Of a stretch of DNA of 54,228 nucleotides, positions 35,456 to 47,489 are shown piece by piece; positions within the stretch are counted from its first letter, which is position 1; each line of letters begins with the position of its first letter. Position numbers and translations under genes: made by a program. The DNA is from Paramacrobiotus metropolitanus (Eukaryota; Tardigrada; Eutardigrada; Parachela; Macrobiotidae). The stretch is taken from the NCBI RefSeq assembly GCF_019649055.1, contig NW_026570537.1, positions 1-54,228 on the forward strand. Direction: 5' to 3'. A model generated the notes under the pieces. The model had not been told where the DNA came from. It was given only the letters and a program-made list of their open reading frames with translations, and did no database searches.

Positions 35456-35845
35456 CATAATGTAAACTAAAAAAGATGCGGAGCTATCAACGCCATCTAC
35501 AAGTTTCACGCGTCGTAACTCGACTCATGTCAGATGACTCATGTCACATGACTGTTAGGCCCCATCGCTTCCTTCAACCGGCCGGACCCTTCCGTACTGT
35601 ACGGGCGCCAAAAATTACTTTTGTTTACACACGGATATCGAAGACCAAAAACCGAAACTACAGTTTCATATATGCTACGACTGATTCTAGTCGTATACCG
35701 CATATAAGAACCTGTCACGGTTCAATGAACCTGCCGCAATAGAAATGTCTGTACATATACAGACTATATTGCAGTTAATGGACGTGTGCCGGTATAAGGC
35801 ATCAAAATTCGCGTACATGTACCGGGTATCGTACATGTACCGTAC

Positions 35846-36079
35846 ATGTGCGACCATTGGAAGCAGTCGGAAGCGGTTTGGTTGTATAAGATCTACAACC
35901 ACGAAGCATACCATCCGCCGAGGTACATGGTCGAAATGATCGACTTCACGGACTTTGGAATGCGGTACAACCTGCGGAACCCAACGAGAATTGCTGCCAG
36001 AGCGAAGAAGAAGATCGGAGAAGGCACGCTGGCCATGCGACTAAAGAACATCTTCGAGCGCAGACAAAAAGTTAACTTG
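35846..36079 (+). pseudogene. Possible coding fragment broken by a transposon insertion
   Basis: An open frame reads CDHWKQSEAVWLYKIYNHEA and later YHPPRYMVEMIDFTDFG and RLKNIFERRQKVN. The composition is that of an ordinary soluble protein, unlike the surrounding low-complexity DNA. The large element inserts directly after the RRQK codons. Beyond it, the same frame resumes at 41014 and stops at 41098-41100. No family was recognised; it may be chance. Confidence 0.3.
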
Positions 36080-36720
36080 GGCCAGGGTCAAAAAGAGGGA
36101 GGAATTTTGAGAGGGAGGAAGTTCTGCGTGGTCAAAAAGAGGGAGGAATTTCTAAAGCGAGGGAGGGAGGAATTTTGATATAGTCAAAAAGAGGGAGGAA
36201 TTTTTTCGAAGTTCAAATGAAGTACTTAGGGACTTCGAACCCAGGTCTCCGAGGTCGCCACCGAGATTTTCTCATTATATAACCAGTTTGAAGGGCTGAG
36301 TCGAACTGAAGAACTCGGGAACCTCGAACTTGGGTCACCGAGGTCGCCACCGAGGTTTTCTTATTGAGCGGGCGAACGAAGCGAGCCTGCGTTTCTAATT
36401 CAAGACATGTTGAGGGTTCGATGAAACGGAAGTTCCAATGACCTTTAGGTCGCCACGTGACCTTTGGGTTGCCACCGATTTTCATGGTGATTCCTGTACA
36501 ACTTTGACATTCTGAGTCGAACTGAAGTACTCGGGGACCTCGCACTGGGCCCCGACGTCGCCATCACGACATGTACCATATATACACAGTGTGATGTGCT
36601 GAGAGGAATTAAGGTACTGTAGAGTAACCCTGCACTTGACAGCCTTTTCGTACGACAGGAGCTATACTGCACTGTAGTACTGGCGAACGTTCAGCTGGCT
36701 CAGAGCCGACTGCACTGCAC

Positions 36721-36760
36721 TCACATGTGCTGCCTGCCTAGTCTCAGGCAGCACATGTGA
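36721..36760. repeat. Perfect 16-bp hairpin
   Basis: TCACATGTGCTGCCTG (36721-36736) pairs exactly with 36745-36760 around an 8-nt loop. It lies in a 36600-36830 segment of the left arm that has no counterpart in the right arm. Confidence 0.8.
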
Positions 36761-37429
36761 ATGGTGAATGTGCTCGTACAGCGTACGTCTCTCTAAGCTG
36801 TAAAAAAAGCTTTCAAGTGCCGGGTTACTTTACAGTACTCGGGGACCATCGAACCCGGGTCCCTGAGGTCGCCACTACGATATGTACTACCTATACACAG
36901 GTTGCTATGCTGAGTCGAACTGAAGTGCTGGGGGTTCTCTGACCCGCGTACCCCAAGTCGCCACCACAATATATATTTTATATGCATACTATTTGATGTG
37001 ATTTATCAAACCACTGCTGGAGGAAGTAGAAACCGAGAATATTTCTAAATATTCATAAATGTTTCTAATCTTTTTCACTAATATTTCTTATTATATTTCC
37101 ACATATTCCTAAATATATTTCTTAATATTCTAGATATTTTTCGATATATATGCCTGACTATATTTCAACACATATTTTCATAGTACAAAAGTATATCTGT
37201 AAATATGTCTTAACACATTTCTGAATTTATTTTTGATTATTATAATATTAAACTTCTGGTATTTCTGCACAAATTTCTACAATTTCTAAATATTTCTTAA
37301 TACTTCTAAATATAATATTTCTAAATATTTTTTATTATTTCTACATATTTTTTTTCTATAAAATATTTCTACATATTTTTTTCAATACTTCTCTTTAATT
37401 CTATGAATATTTTTTTGTTATATATTTTA

Positions 37430-37735
37430 ACTTGTCAGAGCAGAAGGCTCTGCTGCCCTCAGAACGGCCGCCCCATCCGCCACCTACCTGGTTGTCTCAA
37501 GTTGTCTCGCACAAATATCTTGATCTCAGCCAACAACGGCGATGGCATAGTGGCTGTGCTACGTGGATTACACTCGGTAGCCAGCGGTTCGATTCCGCTC
37601 CGTCGCCATTTTTCAGAATTTCCTCAACCGGAAATTCTTTCGGACTTCATCTGGCCGCCCTCCCTTCGCTGGGATACCCACGGACAGCCGTATTTATGGC
37701 AGCCCCTGAAAAACATTTTTCTAAATTTATTTTTA
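37430..37735 (+). mobile_element. tRNA-derived SINE-like insert
   Basis: A GC-richer island lies inside AT-rich sequence. It has a consensus pol III A box, TGGCATAGTGG (37543-37553), and B box, GGTTCGATTCC (37586-37596), 32 bp apart. GGCGATG (37538-37544) pairs with CGTCGCC (37601-37607), and AGCGG/CCGCT forms a T-arm. The anticodon arm is abnormal (5-bp stem, 13-nt loop) and one base is extra before the acceptor strand. This is therefore a tRNA-derived element or pseudogene rather than a working tRNA. Confidence 0.55.
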
Positions 37736-40239
37736 GAATGTAAATATATTTCTAGATATTTCAGAAAACATTAATTGGTATTTTTCGATAGGTTCTGATA
37801 TATATAATTATTTCTTGATACAATGTTTCATAAATATACTAATTATGTTATTAATTTTTAAATATTTCTACTTCTTTTACAACATTTTTAAATATTTCTA
37901 CTTCTTACTTGCTCTACCATTTTGTATTACATAAAACGAAAACGTTGATTACAGTGTTGAGAATAAAAAAAAATCCTGATTACAGTGTTGAGAATATTTG
38001 AAAAATAAAATACCGTTAACATAAAAACTCTTTAATAAAACCAGGTTTTCAAAAACCGCCATTCCACTTTAAAATACCTAATTTTCAAAGTATTAAAATA
38101 CATGGCATGTCGAATTTTATCTAACCAGAACCTCTACGTTTCTATCCCTGCTGATTTTGTTCTAAACAAATTACTTTATGTAATGCTACTGTAGAGATAA
38201 ATTCGAACACCACTTTCAGAATAAATTTCTTAATGGTTCCCGCAAGCTTTGGATCATAAATTCATAAATTCATAAATTCATATTCCTTTATCTGCGGATG
38301 ACACGTTGTAACATAACTACACATGACACAATTTTTCGTAATGTGCCGGTTTGTTTTAAAACTCATTGAAATCTCATACAATTTGTAGTATCTCCTAGTA
38401 CAAGGTCTCATACGCCCTTAGGACAAGCGGGCTGCGGTTCTAAATTTAAAATGTATAAGAAAACGAATGCGTTAAGCATTTACACGTAAGCGCCGAAGCT
38501 GCAAAATCAGCCTCGCAGATTCCGCTTTTGGTTGCAGATTTAAATTTTATTATGAACCATCTTGTTACAATCGTACATGTAAATGCGCATAAGTATGTGA
38601 ACCGTTTTCATACCAAACAACTGATCTAGCAATTTTTTTTTCCTAAACACATTACAGACATCAAAAAAAGATTATTCTTAAGCTTGGAAAGATTACCAAA
38701 AATTTGGTTCGGTCACTTCCGCGTGAAATCTTACCGATCAGTTGTTGCGCACAAAAAAAACGCGTTCACGCTCGTGTACGGACAACCACTAAATTTGCAC
38801 GGTTTTTTAAAATTATTTCAAAGCACTATGGAGGAATGATTGACATCTAATTGTATAAGTACACAGCACCATCAAAGTTTTGTTGTCGGAGTTTTGCATA
38901 CATCGTACGTTCTTCCCAGTATCGCGCGTTCCCAGTTGATTTTGACTATACTCTTTTTTTAAAGATGCAAAATTATCCCAGAATAATATGCAATTAATTA
39001 TAATTTCTGTTTCAAAAATTAACTGATTACTTTATGTAATGCTACTGTAGAGATGCATACTGCATACTGCTTTTAAAATAACTGCATACTGCATACTGCT
39101 TTAAAAATAACTGCTGCTGCTTTTAATGCATACTGCTTTTCAAATAACTGCTTTTAAATTAAAAAGGAAAATTTAGGAATCCGTTCGAAAGTCCGAATTC
39201 AAATTTAAATTGAACGGGCAAAATACAACATTTTTAAAAGAAAATGTTAGTTCAAATGATTTTCATTTCAGCAGTAATTGCAAAGTTAAGAGAAACAATT
39301 TAATTTCCTTTTAAAAATCATCAATTACTTTGATATTTCGGATTTTTAAAATAAAAAATAATTAAACAGCCAGAAAATTTTTAGGATTTTCATTTACTTT
39401 TTATTCGAGCGAGTTTTATCTCATTTTTTATTCATCACTTAACACAGTGAGTTAAGTTCTATTGCGAATCGCTTTTCATCATTTGTTAACTTATCCTGTG
39501 CAGATGGATGCATATGAAATATATAGGAAAACAAATTCATTGGAACTGATATATCGGTGTCTTCGCGCAAAATTTTTGAAACACAAGTTAACGCCTCAAA
39601 TAATGTTTGTTCTGAGTTTTGGCTATTGCACCCGACCAGTGCTGAAGTGCATTTCGGGTTTTTACTTAGATTTACCTTTAGATAATGAGCCTTCTTAAGG
39701 ATTTAAAGATGGTGGTACGTATTGGTAAACCGAGATTATGCATATTATTTACTTCAAATCTAGGCTCTTTGAGATAATAAAATTCACACATCTAAAGTAT
39801 TTTGGCATCTAGATATATTGAAATATTCAGATGTCTTCGCTTTTAACTGTTTTGATATTTGTATATGCACCGACCTTGATATTCTGGTGTTCGAAGATTC
39901 AGTTATCTATGTAGCTGTTAACTAATTCTGCTGTTTAGGTTTCTTAGCAGTTCAAACAATTTTAAAAAAAAATAAAAAGTGAAGCTTCTACAGCATAAAA
40001 ATTCTTGCATGTTCAATTATTAAGGTGCGAAGCATTATTGGGCTTAACAACTGAAGTTTGATACATTGTGGTTATGCGTAAACGTTAATTAACCATGTAT
40101 TGCTCAGTCGTTAGGTAGCATCTTTCGTATAAATGATGGTACAGTACCCGGCTTATATACAGAACAGTATATATATAGAGACTGAGGACGCATAGATGTG
40201 AACTTGTAGACACGATGTGAACTAGCCCAGCGGATCTAA
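37736..40239. other. Interior of the long-inverted-repeat element; no gene seen
   Basis: The DNA is AT-rich. A direct repeat of more than 25 bp (TTACTTTATGTAATGCTACTG) occurs near 38171 and 39029. ATAAATTC is tandemly repeated near 38257-38280, and CTGCATACTGCTTTT is repeated at 39060-39150. No frame with a recognisable domain was found. Confidence 0.5.
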
Positions 40240-41229
40240 TTTTTAGAAATATCTAGAAATATTTAAAAGTTGTAGAGATACGTACAGAAATATCAGAAAA
40301 CATAATTTTGGAATAATCAACAATTTATTCAGAAATGTGTTAAAACATAATTGCAGATTCGAGGGACGCGGTTCCGAGGCCCCGAAGCACCTCAGCTCGA
40401 CTTAGCATAGCAAACAGTGAATATATGTTACATATGGTAGTGGCAACCTCTGGGACCCGGGTTCGGTGGTCCCCGAGGACTTTAATTCCACTCAGCACGT
40501 CACACTGTGCATATATGGTACATGTCGTGATGGCGACCCCGGGGACCCAATTCGAGGTTCCCGAGTACTTTAGTTCGACTCAGCATGTCAAAGTGTATAG
40601 GAATCACCATGAAAATCAGTGGCGACTCAAGGTCACGTGGCGACCTAAAGGTCACTAGAACTTCCGCTTCATCGAACCCTCAACATGTCTTGAATTAGAA
40701 ACGCAGGCTCGCTTCGTTCGCCCGCTCAATGAGAAAACCTTGGTGGCGACCTCGGTGACCCAAGTTCGAGGTCCCCGAGTACTTCAGTGCGACTCAGCCC
40801 TTCAAACTGGTTATATAATGAGAAAATCTCGGTGACAACCTCGGAGACCTGGGTTCGAAGTCCCTAAGTTCTTCATTTGAACTTCGAAAAAATTCCTCCC
40901 TCTTTTTGACCATATCAAAATTCCTCCCTCCCTCGCTTCAGAAATTCCTCCCTCTTTTTGACCACGCAGAAATTCCTCCCTCTCAAAATTCCTCCCTCTT
41001 TTTGACCCTGGCCGTTAACTGGCCATTAACTTGCATATACTCAGTGTTGATGGTGTGGGATTTTTCAAATTTGCTCTCCCGAACTGTTGATCTGTCTTAG
41101 AAATTGTTATTTTGTTTAGTTTTGTGCCGACCAGACGTTGAAGTCCCGTTTAGCGGGTTGTCTGCTCCTGATGTATTAATAATAATAACAATAATCGGCG
41201 CACTCCTCTTAACTTAAATTCATCCAAGA

Positions 41230-42700
41230 CTGACTGCACATTTCTGCAATATTCGCGAAAGACGCCGCTGAATCTGATAAAAAAATTTATGGTGCACCGC
41301 TGCGATTTGACAACGTGCAACGATAACCGTGCGCACGGGAGTCTGTGACCCTGAGAAAGCGCCTTTGCTTATGACCTTTGAGTTATGTCTGTTGCTCGAC
41401 GTATACCGTCGCCATGGGATTTCGTTAACTTTGTGTGCTACATATCCATAATTTAATAATGAAATCATTCAAATACGAAAACATCCCACTGAAACTCCGT
41501 GTTTTCGCTAGAACATCTTGTACGAGTAAATTATGGACAGTACAGTATCGGTTATCGTGGTCTGTTTACCATTTGCAGGATTTTGTTGAAATTACCTATA
41601 AACCTTATAATATTATGCAAACTACATCCGACAACCTGACGTTTTATTTACCGCAATGTCGTCATTCGTAAATAAAATATTTCGAAATTTCTGATATCTA
41701 TTTGGTCACTCTAACTACAACCTGTTTTTTGCATATTAATTTCTCTTCAAGGCTAAGTTTCCATAAAAGAAATAATTGGTTTGAAAACTAAAAAGATTAC
41801 GATGATAAACATCTAACCATAAACCACACATAACATCAAAACTTTTCCATAGAAAAAATTTAAAAAATATATGAAAAAAATACAAAACCCGTGAACCGGT
41901 TTCGATGACCGGCTTAAACAGTAGGTATGAACTGACTGAAATTGAAGAAAATTTAAAGTATCCTCAGAAACTGAATTCTCTGTAAAAAAATGGCCAAATT
42001 GAGAGGATTGCTGCATCTGGTCTCGTTGCTGTCGTCACATACGTCGGAGATAGTGGCACCCCCCTAGTATACAGTGCAAACCAACAGGGGAACCGGCATC
42101 TCCGACATATGGCCAACAGTGCATCATGTCCGATCGCTTGTTTCAGCAGGATGATTTTGTTACTGAAAGTCGAAAGAGCAAGCGTAGTAATTATTTTCCA
42201 CTTGATATACTGCAGAACATGAAATGTGGTGTACTGGTGCTGCCGAAGTGTGCAGCACAGTCTGGCTCGCAAAGAAGTTCGGTTTTAAAGATTACTTCTG
42301 CTGTTTTATACTTACGGCAACGCAGACAACCGACAAGCGATTAAATGAAAAGCTCGATGTCTGTGCGCTGATTAGAAGGATAATCGAAAGATATTTAAAG
42401 CTGATAAAGGTTACAATGGCCATCTTAATTTCAACGGCGCCACTGCAAGCGCAGACACCACACGAGTAAACAGTCGCAATAGCGGACTGTACAGTTAAAG
42501 TCGGGAGATAACCTTCCTATACCAAGCGCTGTCGGAAAATAGGTTCACAGCCCCGAACCTTGCGCAAAACTCAAAGTGCAGTTGGCTAATTATGCGGCCT
42601 ACGGCGCTATAATACAACGAAGCGCACTCCTCAGGCAACAATTAATTTACTGCATAATAATGCCTTAAATTAAGTGCTACTTTCAATAATTAATTAATTG
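41230..42700. repeat. R-D tail plus long-form R-A block copy 6
   Basis: It begins with an R-D-like segment (GACGCCGCTGAATCTGAT near 41268). It then follows 28800-29700 closely, with the conserved R-A stretch at 42066-42109. After about 42350 it switches to the tail shared with R-F (GTGCGCTGATTAGAAGGATAAT). A core box lies at 42543-42559. Confidence 0.7.
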
Positions 42701-43849
42701 TTCGATACTCTGCATTTTACGAGCCGAATCCAGATTCAGAAACCAATATTTTTGGAAAAATATAATACTGTAGCGGCTTTATGCCTGAGGGGTGTGGCCA
42801 AACAATTTCTATTGAGTATGTGGAACTTCAAAATGTACATCCCATTAGTACATTGTTTAAGAACCTTTGTTAAGTATCATAGTGGGAATACAAACTAAGT
42901 ACCAAACAAAACAGCATTTACAGCAGAAACACTTCCTCTATGCTATCCTGATCGGGGATCGTACCCATTACACAAATCGCGTTCCCCTGTTGCATTTGGA
43001 TAGATATTCGCTGTTTAAAAAACTCTTTCGCCCGTTTCTGTCCAATGGAAGTTGCTATACCGCTTCCACCCGTCTCCACTAGCTTTATAGTTCCGTTTCT
43101 TAGTTCAGTACATTTGTACATCGAAATTTTGTTCACGAACGAGGACGTATTAATATATTGCAAATCAAATCTCGCAAACCGCAAATCCCATATATTAATA
43201 TATTGCATTACTCGCAAATCAAGAAATCCAAATCAGATTCCCGCCGTTCCTTACCGTTCCCGCTGGGTAAGCCGGTGTTCGATTAACAACAAGATTTGCT
43301 ACCAGAGTCGAGAGAAACAAGCATAATAAATGCAAGACGAAGCGTTTATGCAGATTTTGTTGTACCAACCGGCATCAAAAATGGGTTCGCGGCCACGAAC
43401 CTTGCCCACCAAAGTCTAAGTTCAAATACCTGATTATGGGACCATCGGCGCTACGGTGTACTGAAGCAGTTTAGCGCGCAATCGACACGGTTGATAACTG
43501 CCATTGAACCGTTGGCAAATTATTACACTAAACCAGCGAATAATTGCATAAAATGCCTAAACTTATTTAATAATTATATATTGCCTTTACCTGCAAATAT
43601 CTGAATTATTATACCGTGGCCCTCATACCCGGTATCGAACCAACCAATAATTAGATAAATACATGGTACTGCATACCCTTCACTACTCAGTAGGTATAGT
43701 ACAACACCCGCTTTTCGCTCATCATAATTTAGTGTATTTTAATTTCGCGGACACTGCTGGAGCTATTTTGCACGCGAATGAAAACCACATTCGTAAGAAA
43801 ATGCTTCAACCATCAAGGAGCGGAAATGGTAATAAATGCGACTTTGCTG
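42701..43849. other. Intergenic DNA with one core box; no gene seen
   Basis: The shared core GTTCGCGGCCACGAACC occurs at 43385-43401. TATATTAATATATTGCA-type words repeat near 43146-43206. Short open frames have no recognisable domain. Confidence 0.4.
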
Positions 43850-44700
43850 TTTTGCGAAACTGATCGGCCGTGCCTACATGGTTATCGATAGTGAACGGGA
43901 GCCGTCCGTACTTAATAACTGACCGACATCTCCATAGATTTCAACTCCTCGTCGAGGATTTAAGAATCAATGGAGACGACGGTTCTCTGTTATCTCGACC
44001 AAACACATCTTACACATTCAGACTAAGCGACAGCAGATTGCTGTAATACATACAGGAAATAATGTACTAGTACAAACGGAGAATGTTAAATGCAGTTGCA
44101 ATTAAACGCTTTAGCCGTATAATTGCTGACATGCGATCCGTCGCGCAAACGAACTCTTAAAAAAATTTTTTATGGCGACGTATGGAAAGTTAACTTACGA
44201 ATATATCCAATAAAAAATTCCTTAGTCAGACAGACTGCTAAAGGCATTCAAGACAAATTGCTTTATTTCCAGAATGTTTGAAACACCGCTGAATATGATT
44301 CAAATCTGACCAGGCACCACTTAGATCTGTTAAAAATGATAATTTTTTGCTGTCCTTGGAGCTGCTTCATTATCAGCCGCTGCGCTTGTACGTGCACAAA
44401 CAGTACAAAGTAGCTACTGGATTTTAAGGTTGCCTATGTATACCGTTCTCATTAAATTCGTCGTGACCACGAACAGCGGACAGAACAGCAAGTTTGTAGC
44501 CTTTGTCTGTGAGAAACACTTTTTACTCCTTATGTGCATGTACCGTATTCATCAGTTAAGTATTCGCTGACTAATCTTCCCAATATTATCAGCTGTTTAA
44601 AATTATACTTGTGATAATTCGATGTTTGCGTATCCAACCACGCAATACGCACAGTTACGACTGGAATGAAATTCGTTATCAAATTAGCACGAGTATAATA
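43850..44700. repeat. R-D block copy 2
   Basis: It aligns with 52190-52910 over about 700 bp: GATCGGCC near the start, GAACGGGAGCCG, GACCGACAT, ATGGCGACGTA, and CTGACCAGGCACCACT near the end. It is noncoding. Confidence 0.7.
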
Positions 44701-44859
44701 ATATCGTACCAGTATTTTATTCTATAATAATGCCGTAAAGCTGCAATGAGAGCGAAGGAATGCACTCGCTTTGGATAATTAACGTTTCAAAGCAGCGTAC
44801 GAAATAACAAAAGATTTTTTCTGCAACTGAGATTCAGCATTCTAAAGGTCTAAATCGCG

Positions 44860-45231
44860 CGGAAAGGTAGCGAGTAACAAGTTGTTTCAATAAAAGCATC
44901 CGCACCATAACAGAAAATTTCCGCACGAGCCTCACTGTACAGTGAGGTTCGTCCGGAAATTTACATGTAAAAGCACTGACATGCCATACGTGGCTTTGGG
45001 TATGCGCTCCGCAATTAGCGGATTTAGTGGGCATATCCCATAATTCCCGAGCAAATAGAGCCGCTTTGTTTAAACATGCGTTCGGCATATTCATATGCTG
45101 TGCATAAAAACACGCCCAAGGCATATTGGAAGCAAAAAGCGGACGTTAGGGTGCTTATTCTCCAGGCGAAAACCGCATAAACGTCCTCGGCACGAGTGTA
45201 CTGTTTACTGATTAAGCGAAAAGGACAGCTA
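44860..45231. repeat. R-F block copy 2, 5' part
   Basis: It matches 21780-22141 and 53240-53607. It is interrupted at a TA by the mariner-like element and resumes at 46168. It also carries a 48-nt palindrome at 44915-44962. Confidence 0.65.
44915..44962. repeat. 48-nt palindrome
   Basis: AAATTTCCG, ACGA and CCTCACTGT segments are mirrored without a loop. 22 of 24 pairs match. The R-F copies at 21830 and 53300 lack it. Confidence 0.75.
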
Positions 45232-46167
45232 CAGAGGGTTATTCAGCCAAGTGTGGTCACTTTTTGGAAAATTTCTGCTTAGCCGTTGCAGGCTCATTTT
45301 TCTTTTTTAAAAATTTTATCAGATAGCCACAACATTCAATCACATTTTGAATTCAACCGAGCCAAGATTTCGTTATCCTGTAGCCCAGGAAAAAATTAAG
45401 TTCATCCCCCCATGTTGGCAACAGTTGACCAGTTCAGCTATAGGAAATGGATTCCCTTTACTCAAAATTAATTTAAAATTTGGGTTTTCGCCATAATCGA
45501 CTGGAAACCTGTCATGGGTTTCGAACAATCCTTTTTCAGAAGGAATTACTAGTTTTTTTCGATCAGGAAGCAACATCCTTGTTTTCTCAGCAGTGCTCCC
45601 GGGAGCACATCTCTGGTTCTGGATGACTTCTTCCTCTCTGCCAGGCTTAATCCGTGGAGCGTCTTTTTCGATTAATGAACATTGTAAATTGTGAAGGAAG
45701 ACCTGCGTTACAACTTTAGTTTGTGGAGGAACGAAAAGGATAGCTATAGCTCCGTGAGTAAGAATTCGCACATTGAGCATGGCTCCTGCGAGTGTCTTCC
45801 TGTTTTCGCGTTTTTTCCAGCCGTCCTACCGCAAGAACGCGCAAGAATATCGAATCGTTTTTGCTATAAAAAATATTCGGGTCGTCGTTTTTCACAATTA
45901 AAACCATCCAGATTTGAAAAGCAGACGATCCTTTTAAGGCCAGATCATCTAAAGCCAAATTTTGCCTGGTCAAAGGTTTAGAGTCGAAGTCTTTCGGTCA
46001 ATAGCCAATATTGCGGGCTGTTTAAGCTCGATTGTCACAAAAACTTGCAGAAAGCATCAAAACTAATTTGCCATAATAAAACAATTATTAGAATCTGACT
46101 CTGCGCAACGGCTGAATTATAGGAATTTTTTTAATGCGCTGACCACACTTGGCTGAATAACCCTCTG
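45232..46167 (-). mobile_element. 936-bp mariner-like element
   Basis: The terminal inverted repeat CAGAGGGTTATTCAGCCAAG extends about 28 bp on both ends. TA flanks are 45230-45231 and 46168-46169. R-F copies at 22140-22141 and about 53606 run through the target without an insert. The minus strand holds a broken transposase-like frame. The size is slightly short of a full mariner. Confidence 0.8.
45373..45973 (-). pseudogene. Degenerate mariner-like transposase
   Basis: Two overlapping minus-strand frames, 45716-45973 and 45373-45780, read as one broken protein. The second frame has IAILFVPPQTKVVTQVFLHN and then APGSTAEKTRMLL, resembling the mariner segments before and at the second catalytic Asp (QDGAPxHTA). 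The catalytic Asp context is degraded. Transposase would act on the element's own ends; this copy cannot be active. Confidence 0.55.
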
Positions 46168-46399
46168 TAGGCGGCTCAACTTGGAAAATGAAGAAATGCA
46201 CACTGGGTTAGTCAACTGTCAACCCAACTGCTTAAGTTGGAACAACGCAATGTCCGAGCGGTGATCATATGGATAATATTGCTGCCGATGTTTAAAGATG
46301 ATAATCGTTGCTTAAATCTAACGGCACCACTGGAAACGCCAGCACTACATTTTCACACAGCTGTACTGCAGACGGTGCAGCTATCGGCATCGGGCAGTA
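46168..46399. repeat. R-F block copy 2, 3' part
   Basis: It resumes the R-F alignment after the mariner-like element (AACTGCTTAAGTTGGAA matches 53649-53664). It runs to the insertion point of element C. Confidence 0.6.
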
Positions 46400-46822
46400 G
46401 CCTATTTCAGATTGCATACGGTAGAGGCTCCGTACATAGAATCGCACGGCGTCAGATAAGCAGCACGTTGGCAGGATGAAAACTGCTTCAGATCTTTGTG
46501 CGGTTACACTTTGGTCACGTACAGAGTACAGCAACGAAAAAATTAATCGAGTCGAGTGCGCGCGAGGACGTGACCACCCTGCTAACGGTCGGCGGTCTGA
46601 GTGCTCAAAAAAGATCCACGGGTAGCATACGCTGGCCTACCATTCACTCATGTGTTTGAGCCGTTGCAAGCATCCGCGTAAGGCAGATAGTTTTTACGCG
46701 TCACCGCACGACGCTAGGTTACAGCTGCTAACGTCGCGAACGGACGTAAAACAACCCGCAACCGAAGGTTCCATATGGAACCGGAGCCGAATGGAGCACA
46801 AACCGTGCAATCTGAAATAGGC
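46400..46822. mobile_element. Element C, copy 2 (423 bp)
   Basis: GCCTATTTCAGATTGCA lies at both ends in inverted orientation, with TA at 46398-46399 and 46823-46824. It is the uninterrupted counterpart of 30489-32052. Its central 68 bp (46699-46766) are in the opposite orientation relative to copy 1. Confidence 0.8.
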
Positions 46823-46839
46823 TAATAACTTCCATCTTT

Positions 46840-47480
46840 CGCTGCACAAAGTGGTGTTGGAAACCTGGAATACAAGTTCACGGCCTCAAACCCTGCACAC
46901 CGAACTCAAAGTGCAAACGGCTGATTATGTGACCATCTGCGCTACAGTGTAACGAAGCGCAATCCTTTCAGTTACTTAATTACCACCGATGGCAGATTAT
47001 GACATAGGAAAGAACCAGCAATTAACTGCATTATAAAGCCGTACTTTAAATAATAAAAAATAATTACATGATTAATACATGCTATTTAATTCAGTACATA
47101 TTGTGATTTTCCACAGTAAAATACTTCGATTTTGCTGGAACAGCACGAGCTGCTCACCTCGATAACTGAGGCATACAGGTGGCACATGTAACAGCTGTTA
47201 GTCTACAAATTTTCAGAAAGTTGTTATCGTCTTGTATTTAATTAGCAGTCCATATCTGAGTTACGATACCGTGGTCCCCACACCCGTTATCGAACCCAAC
47301 ATTAATTAGATAAATACATGTTACTGCATACCCTTTACTAGGTACCGCAAAATTCCGGCTTTTCTCGCAATATTACTGTATTTAAATTTTGCGAGCGTTT
47401 TTTAAGTTAAGATTTGTGCCAGTAGTACTGCAAAATCGAGGGTTCGTGGTCGAATTTTGGTCCTTGGGTTCGCGATCAAG
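46840..47480. repeat. R-block tail with core box
   Basis: The diverged core GTTCACGGCCTCAAACC lies at 46876-46892, followed by the usual CAAACGGCTGATTATGTGACC context. Beyond 47060 nothing specific was recognised. Confidence 0.5.
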
Positions 47481-47489
47481 ATTTTAAGG

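Larger units (their letters stand above)
36080..41013. mobile_element. 4.9-kb element with very long inverted repeats (MULE- or foldback-like)
   Basis: The ends read GGCCAGGGTCAAAAAGAGGG inwards on both sides. Arms extend from 36080 to about 37310 on the left and from 41013 back to about 40240 on the right, with indels. The flanks are GTTAACTTG (36071-36079) and GTTAACTGG (41014-41022), an 8/9 match consistent with a 9-bp duplication. The arms consist mainly of units of about 90 bp, then AT-rich TTTCTAAATATT sequence. The interior has no transposase frame. Long terminal repeats plus a 9-bp duplication suggest a non-autonomous Mutator-like element. A foldback element is the alternative. Confidence 0.7.

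Noticed and set aside
35433-35470. Hairpin followed 11 nt later by CTAA, as at Helitron 3' ends
   Set aside because: It lies on the 5' side of the minus-strand Helitron relic and is not followed by T. The hairpin is explained by the pair of palindromes.
37538-37607. Functional tRNA gene
   Set aside because: The anticodon loop has 13 nt and the acceptor/T-arm spacing has an extra base, so a SINE-like or pseudo-tRNA reading fits better.
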